From: Rhizobium rhizogenes
Lineage (GTDB): Bacteria; Pseudomonadota; Alphaproteobacteria; Rhizobiales; Rhizobiaceae
DNA length: 64,000 nucleotides
NCBI RefSeq assembly: GCF_002005205.3
Contig: NZ_CP019702.2
Coordinates: forward strand, 1,864,001 to 1,928,000
Direction: 5' to 3'
A program made the translations under genes and the position numbers. Within the stretch, counting starts at the first letter, position 1. Every line of letters starts with the position of its first letter. Shown in pieces: positions 1 to 7,683 of this stretch. Below the pieces are notes generated by a model. It was not told where the DNA came from, searched no databases, and was given only the letters and a program-made list of their open reading frames with translations.

Positions 1-2
1 CG

Positions 3-1202
3 GCTGAGGAAGTGCGCTTCACCTGCGCTTATGATGGCAACGGCTGCGAAATTCTGAAAGATATTCTGGCGCGCTACGAAAAGCAGCACCCGGACGTGAA
101 GATCGTCACGGACGTCGTGCCCTACAAGGCGCTGCTGGAAGGTCTGCCCGTGCAGCTCGCCGGCGGCAGCGGCCCGGATTTCGCAACCGTGACCGACCTT
201 GGCGGCCTCAACCGCTATTATCTCGATCTCACGCCCTATGTGGACGCGAAATATTGGGAAGACAATTTCTCGAACGTGCTGAAATGGTACCGCAGCGGCC
301 CTGACGACAAGGGTATCTATGGCATGCATACGCAGCTCACCATTACCGGCGCCTTCATCAACCGCACTTTGTTCGATCAGGCAAACGTCGCCGTTCCCGG
401 CAAGGATGCGACGCTGGACGACTGGGCGAAGGCTGCAAATGCCGTCGCCAAGGCAACCGGCACGCCTTACCCGATGGCCATCGACCGTTCCGGCCACCGC
501 ATTGCCGGCCCGGCCATTTCCTACGGCGCGAAGATTTTCGATGCTGATGGTAAGCCAATTCTGGTCGATGAAGGCTTCACGACCTTCGTGAAGAAATTCG
601 TCGAATGGAACAAGGACGGCACCATGGCGCGTGACGTCTGGGCCGGGCAGGGCGGCAATACCTATCGCGACGCCGCGCAGGAATTCATCAACGGCCAGCT
701 CGTCTATTATTATTCCGGCAGCTGGCAGACCGCGCGCTTCGACAGCCAGGTGGGCGACGCGTTCGACTGGGAAGTCGTGCCGCAGCCCTGCGGTGGCGCA
801 GCCTGCACCGGCATGCCCGGTGGAACCGGCATCGTCGGCTTCAAGCAGACCAAGAACCCGAAGATCGTTGCAGACATCCTGAACTTCTTGGCGCAGGACG
901 AGAATTATCTCGACTTCACCGTGCGCACCCGCAACGTTCCGGCCCACAAGGCCGTGGCCGACAAGGGCGTGACCTATACCGGTGCGACGCCCGCGACGCA
1001 GAAGGCCATGAATGCCTGGCTGGACCAGATCCCCGGCCTCAGCCCGATTGCCTACACCTATCAGGGTTACAAGAACAATCGCGCCATGTTCAACATCTCC
1101 GTCCAGCGCATCACGCAGGCCATCGTCGGTGAAAGCACCGTCGATGAGGCCATGGCTCGTGCGAAGACGGACCTCGAGGAAGCGTTGAAACAGGCGAAGT
1201 GA
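3..1202 (+). CDS. Sugar ABC transporter substrate-binding protein (5' end cut off)
   Basis: Periplasmic solute-binding protein of the extracellular sugar-binding family 1 (MalE/UgpB-like), delivering a sugar or sugar acid to the permeases encoded just downstream. The reading frame is open from base 3 and starts Ala-Glu-Glu-Val, which looks like the residues around a signal-peptidase site; the start codon and signal peptide therefore lie before the window. A GTG at base 12 is in frame but is unlikely to be the real start. About 400 residues are present, the usual mature length. Two cysteine pairs (near residues 8 and 13, and in a PCGGAAC segment about residue 260) could form disulfides. The gene ends 57 bases before the first permease gene with a strong hairpin between. 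The substrate cannot be read from sequence; the enzymes downstream suggest a uronic acid, a uronide or a related sugar acid (inference). Confidence 0.9.
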   Translation, partial: AEEVRFTCAYDGNGCEILKDILARYEKQHPDVKIVTDVVPYKALLEGLPVQLAGGSGPDFATVTDLGGLNRYYLDLTPYVDAKYWEDNFSNVLKWYRSGPDDKGIYGMHTQLTITGAFINRTLFDQANVAVPGKDATLDDWAKAANAVAKATGTPYPMAIDRSGHRIAGPAISYGAKIFDADGKPILVDEGFTTFVKKFVEWNKDGTMARDVWAGQGGNTYRDAAQEFINGQLVYYYSGSWQTARFDSQVGDAFDWEVVPQPCGGAACTGMPGGTGIVGFKQTKNPKIVADILNFLAQDENYLDFTVRTRNVPAHKAVADKGVTYTGATPATQKAMNAWLDQIPGLSPIAYTYQGYKNNRAMFNISVQRITQAIVGESTVDEAMARAKTDLEEALKQAK

Positions 1203-1212
1203 TCCATCGCCT

Positions 1213-1243
1213 TCCGGCGCGGCGCATGCCGCGCCGCGCCGGA
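1213..1243 (+). terminator. Strong hairpin between binding-protein and permease genes
   Basis: A perfect 12-base-pair G+C-rich stem (TCCGGCGCGGCG at 1213-1224 with CGCCGCGCCGGA at 1232-1243) around a 7-base loop. No T run follows, and the ribosome-binding site of the next gene starts a few bases later, so this is more likely an attenuator or mRNA-stabilising element that raises binding protein over permease than a full terminator. Confidence 0.65.
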
Positions 1244-1259
1244 TCGAAGGAGGACCCTC

Positions 1260-2228
1260 ATGTATAAATTTCTTGCGCCCGTGATGGGCATCGTCGAATT
1301 GCCCTTCGCCTTCCTGCAGAAGGTTCTCGGCCACCGGCGGATCGCCTGGGTATTTCTTACACCCAACCTGATCCTGTTTGCGGTCTTCGCCTTTCTGCCG
1401 ATCGTGCTGAACATGGCCTATTCCGTGACTGGCAGCGAACACATATTGCTTTCCGAACGCCCTTCGGTGGGCGGCGAAAACTTTTCGGTCCTTCTTTCCT
1501 GTCAGAACTATCTCGACCCCAATTCCTGTCAGCGCGACCTGTTCTGGCGCTCGGTCTGGAACACGGTTTTCTTCGTGGTGCTGCAGGTCGGTTTCATGGT
1601 CGGCTTTTCGCTGATCACGGCCATCGTGCTTAACCGCGATATCCGGGCACGGGGTTTCTTCCGTGCCGTCTTCTTCTTCCCCGTGCTGCTGTCGCCCGTT
1701 GTTGTCGCGCTGATCTGGAAGTGGATTCTCCAGCGTTTCGGCGTTCTCAACGCAGCGATGGAGGGTCTGGGCCTCGGTTCGGTCGACTGGTTGCTTGAAG
1801 CCAACCTTGCCTTCGGCTGGTCGGTCTTCCTGTCGGTCTGGGCGCATATGGGTTTCTACACGCTCATTCTTCTGGCCGGCCTGCAGGCGATCCCGCGCGA
1901 TGTCTATGAGGCGGCCCAGCTTGACAAGGCAAGCCCGTGGCGCATCTTCCGGCGTATCACGTTGCCGCTGCTTGCGCCCACCATGCTCGTCGTTCTCGTC
2001 CTGTCGCTCATCAAGGGCGTGCAGACCTTCGATGAAGTCTTTGCCTTCACGGGTGGCGGCCCCGGTTCGGCGACCACCTTCATCATTCAGTTCATCTATC
2101 AGACCGGCTTTGCCGGGACGCCCCGCAATTTCGGCCTTGCGGCTGCCGCTTCACTGCTGCTCGCCGTGGTGCTCGTGGTGCTGACCGCCCTGCAATTCCG
2201 GGCAAACAGGAGCAAGGTCGATGGCTAG
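1260..2228 (+). CDS. Sugar ABC transporter permease (MalF/UgpA type)
   Basis: Inner-membrane permease, 322 residues, of the binding-protein-dependent transport family that pairs with MalG-type partners. Residues 30-50 form the first membrane segment; an insertion of roughly 45 residues follows it and faces the periplasm, including two cysteines. The EAA loop that docks on the ATPase is visible as YEAAQLDKASPWRIFRRITL near residue 217. The ATG follows an exact GGAGG. It overlaps the next permease gene by 8 bases, so the two are translationally coupled. Confidence 0.93.
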   Translation: MYKFLAPVMGIVELPFAFLQKVLGHRRIAWVFLTPNLILFAVFAFLPIVLNMAYSVTGSEHILLSERPSVGGENFSVLLSCQNYLDPNSCQRDLFWRSVWNTVFFVVLQVGFMVGFSLITAIVLNRDIRARGFFRAVFFFPVLLSPVVVALIWKWILQRFGVLNAAMEGLGLGSVDWLLEANLAFGWSVFLSVWAHMGFYTLILLAGLQAIPRDVYEAAQLDKASPWRIFRRITLPLLAPTMLVVLVLSLIKGVQTFDEVFAFTGGGPGSATTFIIQFIYQTGFAGTPRNFGLAAAASLLLAVVLVVLTALQFRANRSKVDG

Positions 2229-3264
2229 GATTGGCGCATTTCTGACCCGTACCCGCGGCCGCAACGGCAAGCTGCACTGGACCGACTGGCTGTCCTACGC
2301 CTATCTCGGCGTGGCGGTGCTGATGATGTTCGGTCCTGTCGTCTGGCTGGTGCTCTCCTCGTTCAAGACGGAGGCCGATCTGCAGCGCTTTCCACCGCGT
2401 CTTCTGCCCTATACGCAGGAAACCGTGGTGGTGGATGGGCAGGCAGCGCCGCTGCCGGCCTATGTCGACAAGGATGGCCGCAAGTTCGGCATGGTGCGCC
2501 GCATCGGTCTCGTTGCCCAGGTGGTCGACCCGGCCAAGCCAGCCGAAGTCCTGAAGATGCAGTTCAACGAGCTGAAGCCTGCCGAAAAGGTGGCGATGGC
2601 GACGGAAAACTACACCGAGCTTTTCCAGCGCTTCAATTTCCCGCTTTATTTCTGGAACTCGACCTTCATCACGGTGACCTCCACGCTCATCATGCTGATC
2701 GTCAATTCCATGGCGGCCTTCGCGCTCTCGAAATACCAGTTCAAGGGCAGGGGCGTGGTGCTGGCGCTGGTTGTCGGCACGCTGATGATCCCGCAGACCG
2801 TCGTGCTGGTGCCGCTGTTTCTCATTACCAGCCAGCTCGGCATGATCAACAGTCTCTGGGGCGTCATCATTCCGGGGGCGGCGACACCGACCGGCGTCTT
2901 CCTGCTGCGGCAATACATGCTGACGATCCCGGATGAAATCCTCGATGCGGCGCGCATGGACAAGGCCAGCGAGTGGAAAATCTACTGGCGCATCATCCTG
3001 CCGCTTTCGGCCCCGGCGCTTGCGGTTCTGGCGATCCTTGCGATCATGTGGCGCTGGAACGACTTCCTCTGGCCGCTGATCGTGCTGACCCGCAACGACA
3101 ACTTCACCCTGCAGCTGGCGCTCAACTCCTTCCAGGGGGAGATGACGACGGAATGGAGCAATCTTCTGGCCATGACGGTGCTGACACTCGCCCCGATCGC
3201 GCTGGTCTTCATGTTCCTGCAAAAATACATCGCCACCGGCATTGCATCGACGGGCGGCAAATAA
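2221..3264 (+). CDS. Sugar ABC transporter permease (MalG type) with enlarged periplasmic loop
   Basis: Second inner-membrane permease of the importer, 347 residues, against about 275-300 for most MalG-like proteins. The extra length is a stretch of about 85 residues (roughly 55-140) between the first and second membrane segments, mostly hydrophilic and expected to face the periplasm. The EAA loop is visible near residue 240 (LDAARMDKASEWKIYWRIIL). It begins inside the last codons of the preceding permease gene. The protein ends with a membrane segment and a short basic tail, as is normal for the family. Confidence 0.93.
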   Translation: MARIGAFLTRTRGRNGKLHWTDWLSYAYLGVAVLMMFGPVVWLVLSSFKTEADLQRFPPRLLPYTQETVVVDGQAAPLPAYVDKDGRKFGMVRRIGLVAQVVDPAKPAEVLKMQFNELKPAEKVAMATENYTELFQRFNFPLYFWNSTFITVTSTLIMLIVNSMAAFALSKYQFKGRGVVLALVVGTLMIPQTVVLVPLFLITSQLGMINSLWGVIIPGAATPTGVFLLRQYMLTIPDEILDAARMDKASEWKIYWRIILPLSAPALAVLAILAIMWRWNDFLWPLIVLTRNDNFTLQLALNSFQGEMTTEWSNLLAMTVLTLAPIALVFMFLQKYIATGIASTGGK

Positions 3265-3286
3265 TCCTCAGGGAGGAAACACGACA

Positions 3287-4366
3287 ATGGCAAGTATAGA
3301 GCTTCGTCAGGTCAAAAAGACATATGGTGCCCTCGATGTGATCAAGGGTGTGGATCTCGATATCAAACACGGTGAATTCTGCGTTTTCGTCGGCCCTTCC
3401 GGCTGCGGCAAGTCGACCCTGCTGCGCATGATCTCCGGTCTCGAGGAACTGAGCGGCGGCGATATCGTCATCGGCGGCGACGTGGTCAACACGGTGCCGG
3501 CGGCGGATCGTGGCCTTGCCATGGTGTTCCAGTCCTATGCCCTTTATCCGCATATGACCGTGCGCGAAAACCTCTCTTTCGGGCTTGAAAATATCGGCAC
3601 ACCCAAGAAGGACATCGCCGAAAAGATCGCCCAGGTCGCCAAGATGCTGCAAATCGACCAGCTGCTGGAGCGTCGCCCGAAGGATCTGTCCGGCGGCCAG
3701 CGCCAGCGCGTCGCCATCGGCCGCGCGGTGGTGCGCGAGCCGCGCGTGTTCCTTTTCGACGAGCCGCTTTCCAACCTCGATGCGGAATTGCGCGTCGATA
3801 TGCGCGGCGAAATTTCCAGCCTGCACCGGCGGCTCGGCAATACCATGATCTATGTGACGCACGATCAGGTGGAGGCCATGACCATGGCCGACAAGATCGC
3901 CGTTCTGCGCGCCGGCAAGCTCGAACAGTTCGGCGTGCCGCTCGATCTTTATAACCGCCCGGCCAATCTTTTCGTGGCGGGCTTCATCGGCTCGCCGAAG
4001 ATGAATTTCTTTGCCGGCGAAGTAACTTCGGACGCAGCGCCGTCGCTCAAGATCGCCACAGGCGAGCTGATCCCTCTGCCGCAGACCGGTTTTGCCTACA
4101 GGCCCGGCCAGAAGGTGACGCTCGGCATCCGCCCGAACCATGTGCAGGCGGGTGGCGAAGGCGCGCTGACCATGTCGGTGCGAACGGCCGAGCAGCTGGG
4201 CGGCGAATCCTATCTTTACGGCACGCTCGGCGATGGCACCCGGGTGACGCTGCATCTTTCCGGCCAAACCTCGACATCGGCGGACGAAGTCATCCGTTTG
4301 TCGGCGCCGCTGGAACATATCCATCTTTTCGACACGACGAGCGGGCTGACGCTCCGGCAGGACTGA
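3287..4366 (+). CDS. Sugar ABC transporter ATP-binding protein (MalK/UgpC type)
   Basis: ATPase subunit of the importer, 359 residues from the chosen start. Walker A GPSGCGKST lies at residues 36-44, the signature LSGGQ at 134-138, Walker B VFLFDEP at 154-160, and the switch histidine in THDQVEA near 191. The C-terminal 130 residues form the MalK-type regulatory domain. An in-frame start 45 bases earlier exists, but the ATG at 3287 has GGGAGG at 3271-3276 and gives the N-terminus typical of the family. It completes a four-gene importer and runs straight into the catabolic genes. Confidence 0.95.
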   Translation: MASIELRQVKKTYGALDVIKGVDLDIKHGEFCVFVGPSGCGKSTLLRMISGLEELSGGDIVIGGDVVNTVPAADRGLAMVFQSYALYPHMTVRENLSFGLENIGTPKKDIAEKIAQVAKMLQIDQLLERRPKDLSGGQRQRVAIGRAVVREPRVFLFDEPLSNLDAELRVDMRGEISSLHRRLGNTMIYVTHDQVEAMTMADKIAVLRAGKLEQFGVPLDLYNRPANLFVAGFIGSPKMNFFAGEVTSDAAPSLKIATGELIPLPQTGFAYRPGQKVTLGIRPNHVQAGGEGALTMSVRTAEQLGGESYLYGTLGDGTRVTLHLSGQTSTSADEVIRLSAPLEHIHLFDTTSGLTLRQD

Positions 4367-4403
4367 CAGCCTTAAGCGCAACCCGCAACGCAGGATCATT
4401 GAC

Positions 4404-6128
4404 ATGACCGATAAAAAACTCCGCTCCGACCGCTGGTTCGCACCCGATGACCTGCGTAGCTTCGGCCACCGTTCGCGCATGATGCAGCTTGGTTATGCGG
4501 AGGAGGATTTTGTCGGCAAACCCGTCATCGGTATCCTCAATACCTGGTCGGAGCTGAACACCTGTCATTCGCATTTCCCTGAGAGGGTGAAGGATGTGAA
4601 ACGCGGCGTGCTGCAGGCGGGTGGTTTCCCCGTCGAAATGCCGTCGCTCTCGGTGGACGAAAGCTTCACCAAGCCGACATCGATGCTTTACCGCAACATG
4701 CTGGCCATGGAGACGGAGGAGATGATCCGCTCGCATCCGCTTGACGGTGTGGTGCTGATGGGCGGTTGCGACAAGACGACGCCAGGCCTCGTCATGGGGG
4801 CGATCTCCGCCGGCGTGCCGATGATCTATCTGCCGGCCGGCCCGATGCTGCGCGGCAATTATGCCGGCAAGGTGCTGGGTTCGGGTTCGGACGCCTGGAA
4901 ATATTGGGACGAGCGCCGTGCCGGCAACGTCACGGACGAGGAATGGCGCGGCGTGCAGGGCGGCATCGCCCGTTCTGCCGGTGTCTGCATGACCATGGGC
5001 ACCGCCTCGACCATGACCGCCATCACCGATGCCCTTGGCCTCACCCTGCCGGGAGCTTCCTCTATTCCGGCGGTGGATGCCGAACATCAGCGCATGTCGG
5101 CAGGTTGCGGCCGGCGTATCGTGGAGATGGTGGCCGAGGATCTGACGCCGGACCGTATCCTGACCGCGACCGCATTTCGCAACGCCGCCATCGTCGCCAT
5201 GGCGACGGGCTGCTCCACCAATGCCGTCGTGCATCTTATCGCCATGGCGCGGCGCGCCGGCGTGCCGATGACGCTCGATGAGCTGGACGAACTTGGCCGG
5301 GTCACGCCGCTGATCGCCAACGTCCGCCCGTCCGGCAAAGACTATTTGATGGAGGATTTCTACTATGCCGGCGGTCTGCGCGCACTGATGAAGCAGTTGG
5401 AAAGCCGTCTCGACTGTTCGGCGCTGACCGTGACCGGCCGCAGCATGGGTGAGAACCTCGAAGGTGCGAAGGTCTATAATGACGACGTCATCCGCTCGCT
5501 CGATAACCCTGTCTATGCGGAAGGCTCGCTTGCGGTGCTGCGCGGCAATCTTTGCCCTGATGGCGCCGTCATAAAGCCCGCCGCCTGCGATCCGAAATAC
5601 CATATCCATGAAGGCCCCGCGCTGGTCTTCGACAGCTATCCCGAGATGAAGAAGGCGATTGATGACGAGAATCTCGATGTCACGCCGGATCATGTTCTGG
5701 TGCTGCGCAATGCCGGTCCGCTCGGCGGTCCCGGATTTCCGGAATGGGGCATGCTGCCGATCCCCAAGGCGCTGATCAAGAAGGGGCACCGCGACATGGT
5801 GCGTATTTCCGATGCCCGCATGTCCGGCACGTCCTATGGCGCCTGCGTGCTGCATGTCGCGCCGGAAAGCTTTGTCGGTGGCCCGCTGGCGCTCCTGAAG
5901 ACCGGCGATATCGTCCGCCTCGATCTGCCGCAACGCCGTCTCAACATGCTGGTCAGCGAAGAGGAAATCGCCAGCCGCCGCGCCGCCTGGCAGGCGCCGG
6001 CACCGCGTTATGAACGCGGTTATGGCTATCTTTTCTCCAAGCATGTCACCCAGGCCGATCAAGGCTGTGACTTCGACTTCCTGCAGACGGATTTCGGCCG
6101 CACCGCCGGCGAGCCCGATATTTTCTAA
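4404..6128 (+). CDS. IlvD/Edd family dehydratase (sugar-acid dehydratase)
   Basis: Cytoplasmic Fe-S dehydratase of 574 residues, closest in type to pentonate/hexonate dehydratases such as L-arabinonate dehydratase rather than to dihydroxy-acid dehydratase. These enzymes remove water from a sugar acid to give a 2-keto-3-deoxy acid. Cluster and metal motifs are visible: NTCHSHF near residue 55, GGCDKTTPG near 124, and GVCMTMGTASTM near 195. The last replaces the GACGGMYTANTM seen in IlvD and fits the sugar-acid branch. It lies 37 bases after the ATPase gene and 9 bases before the dehydrogenase gene. In a Udh-type pathway it would act after oxidation and lactone opening (inference). Confidence 0.9.
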   Translation: MTDKKLRSDRWFAPDDLRSFGHRSRMMQLGYAEEDFVGKPVIGILNTWSELNTCHSHFPERVKDVKRGVLQAGGFPVEMPSLSVDESFTKPTSMLYRNMLAMETEEMIRSHPLDGVVLMGGCDKTTPGLVMGAISAGVPMIYLPAGPMLRGNYAGKVLGSGSDAWKYWDERRAGNVTDEEWRGVQGGIARSAGVCMTMGTASTMTAITDALGLTLPGASSIPAVDAEHQRMSAGCGRRIVEMVAEDLTPDRILTATAFRNAAIVAMATGCSTNAVVHLIAMARRAGVPMTLDELDELGRVTPLIANVRPSGKDYLMEDFYYAGGLRALMKQLESRLDCSALTVTGRSMGENLEGAKVYNDDVIRSLDNPVYAEGSLAVLRGNLCPDGAVIKPAACDPKYHIHEGPALVFDSYPEMKKAIDDENLDVTPDHVLVLRNAGPLGGPGFPEWGMLPIPKALIKKGHRDMVRISDARMSGTSYGACVLHVAPESFVGGPLALLKTGDIVRLDLPQRRLNMLVSEEEIASRRAAWQAPAPRYERGYGYLFSKHVTQADQGCDFDFLQTDFGRTAGEPDIF

Positions 6129-6137
6129 GGACGCGAC

Positions 6138-6935
6138 ATGTTGAAGCGATTGCTCATCACCGGTGCCGGCGGCAAGCTGGGCAGCATGCTGCGCGGGCGG
6201 CTTGGCCATGTCGCCGAAACGATCCGTCTTTCCGACGTCGTCGATCTCGGTGAGGCAGCCCCCCATGAGGAGCTTGTTCGCTGCCGGCTCGAAGACGAGG
6301 CGGCGGTTCATGAACTGGTAAAGGGCTGTGACGGCATCGTCCATCTCGGCGGTATTTCGGTGGAAAAGGCTTTTGATCCCATCGAGGCCGCCAATCTTCG
6401 CGGCGTCTACAATCTTTATGACGCGGCGAGACAAAACGATCTGCCGCGGATTCTGTTCGCCTCCAGCAACCATACGATCGGTTATTATCCGCAGGGGCGG
6501 CAGCTTGAGCCGGAAACACCCTTTCTGCCGGACGGCCTTTATGGCGTCTCGAAGATTTTCGGTGAGGCGATGGCAAGCCTCTATCATTCCAAATTCGGCC
6601 AGGAGACGGCCATCGTCCGCATCGGGTCATGCGAAGAAAAGCCCACCAATTGGCGGATGCTGTCGACCTGGCTGAGCTATGGCGACTTCGTCTCGCTGAT
6701 CGAGGCCACCTTCCGTGTGCCGAAACTCGGCTGCCCGGTCATCTGGGGCGTTTCGGCCAATGACGACAGCTGGTGGGACAATTCCCATGTCGATTTTCTC
6801 GGCTGGCAGCGGCGCGACAATGCTGCACATTACCGGGCGGAAATCGAACGCGACGTACCGCGCCCCGACCCGGGGGCCGCGATAGCGAAATATCAGGGCG
6901 GCATCTTCACAGACGAGCCCATTCACAGAACTTGA
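6138..6935 (+). CDS. NAD-dependent uronate dehydrogenase-like SDR protein
   Basis: Extended short-chain dehydrogenase/epimerase-fold protein of 265 residues. It has an N-terminal Rossmann motif TGAGGKLG (residues 8-15), the conserved HLGGISVEKAF segment near residue 73, the catalytic-type SSNHTIGYYP and YGVSK (Tyr-x3-Lys), and SANDDSWWDNS near the end. These blocks match what I recall of Agrobacterium uronate dehydrogenase, which oxidises galacturonate or glucuronate to the aldaro-lactone with NAD. Many positions differ elsewhere, so this is probably a paralogue with a related but possibly different substrate. It sits between the dehydratase and the RraA-like gene, which supports a role in sugar-acid catabolism. 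Confidence 0.85.
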   Translation: MLKRLLITGAGGKLGSMLRGRLGHVAETIRLSDVVDLGEAAPHEELVRCRLEDEAAVHELVKGCDGIVHLGGISVEKAFDPIEAANLRGVYNLYDAARQNDLPRILFASSNHTIGYYPQGRQLEPETPFLPDGLYGVSKIFGEAMASLYHSKFGQETAIVRIGSCEEKPTNWRMLSTWLSYGDFVSLIEATFRVPKLGCPVIWGVSANDDSWWDNSHVDFLGWQRRDNAAHYRAEIERDVPRPDPGAAIAKYQGGIFTDEPIHRT

Positions 6936-6969
6936 AACACATCCATCCGCCCACTGCGAGGAGACAGAG

Positions 6970-7680
6970 ATGAACAATGAAACGCGCGAAAAACTGATGA
7001 CGATTTCCGTCGCCACGCTGGCGACGGCGCTTTACAAGCGCGGCCTGCGCAACCAGGTCATCCAGGGCGTGCGCCCGCTGGGCTACAAGGGCACGAACAT
7101 GGTGGGCCCGGCCTTCACCCTGCGTTACATGCCGGCCCGTGAGGACCGCAACCAGCTTGTCGAATTTCGCAATCCCGCCCATCCGCAGCGCGTCGCCATC
7201 GAGACCTGCCCGCCGGGCCATGTGCTTGTGATGGACAGCCGCAAGGACGCGAGTGCCGCTTCGGCCGGCGATATCCTCGTTACGCGCCTGATGGTTCGCG
7301 GCGGTGCGGGCATCGTTTCGGATGGCGGTTTCCGTGATGCGGCCACCATTGCCGAGCTGGATATTCCTGCTTACCACACCCGCCCATCGAGTCCCACCAA
7401 CCTCACCAAACACGAGGCTATCGAGATCAACGGCCCGATCGGCTGCGGCGATGCTCCGGTCTTTCCGGGTGACATCATCGTCGGCGACGCTGATTGCGTC
7501 ATCGTCATCCCGGCGGGCATTGCCGACGAGGTAGCGACCGAGGCGGTGGAAATGACGGCTTATGAGGATTTCGTGGTGGAGCAGGTCAAGGCCGGCCAGA
7601 CGATCATCGGGCTTTACCCCTGCACCAAGGAAGAACACCAGACGGCTTTTGCCGAATGGCGCAAGAAGAACAACCGCTGA
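6970..7680 (+). CDS. RraA-like protein, probable aldolase or decarboxylase
   Basis: 236 residues of the RraA/HMG-CHA aldolase family. The family hallmark is visible as VSDGGFRDAATI near residue 116, holding the Arg-Asp pair that binds substrate and metal in the aldolases. RraA of E. coli inhibits RNase E, but many family members are class II pyruvate aldolases or oxaloacetate decarboxylases. The length (against about 160 for E. coli RraA) and the setting after a dehydratase and a dehydrogenase favour an enzyme that cleaves a keto-deoxy sugar acid (inference). The start follows GAGGAG. It ends 3 bases before the convergent regulator gene. Confidence 0.82.
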   Translation: MNNETREKLMTISVATLATALYKRGLRNQVIQGVRPLGYKGTNMVGPAFTLRYMPAREDRNQLVEFRNPAHPQRVAIETCPPGHVLVMDSRKDASAASAGDILVTRLMVRGGAGIVSDGGFRDAATIAELDIPAYHTRPSSPTNLTKHEAIEINGPIGCGDAPVFPGDIIVGDADCVIVIPAGIADEVATEAVEMTAYEDFVVEQVKAGQTIIGLYPCTKEEHQTAFAEWRKKNNR

Positions 7681-7683
7681 GCC

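Noticed and set aside
4290-6587. 765-codon open frame on the minus strand
   Set aside because: It is antisense to the dehydratase and dehydrogenase genes, is rich in His, Arg and Gln, and has no domain motif. It comes from high G+C at third codon positions.
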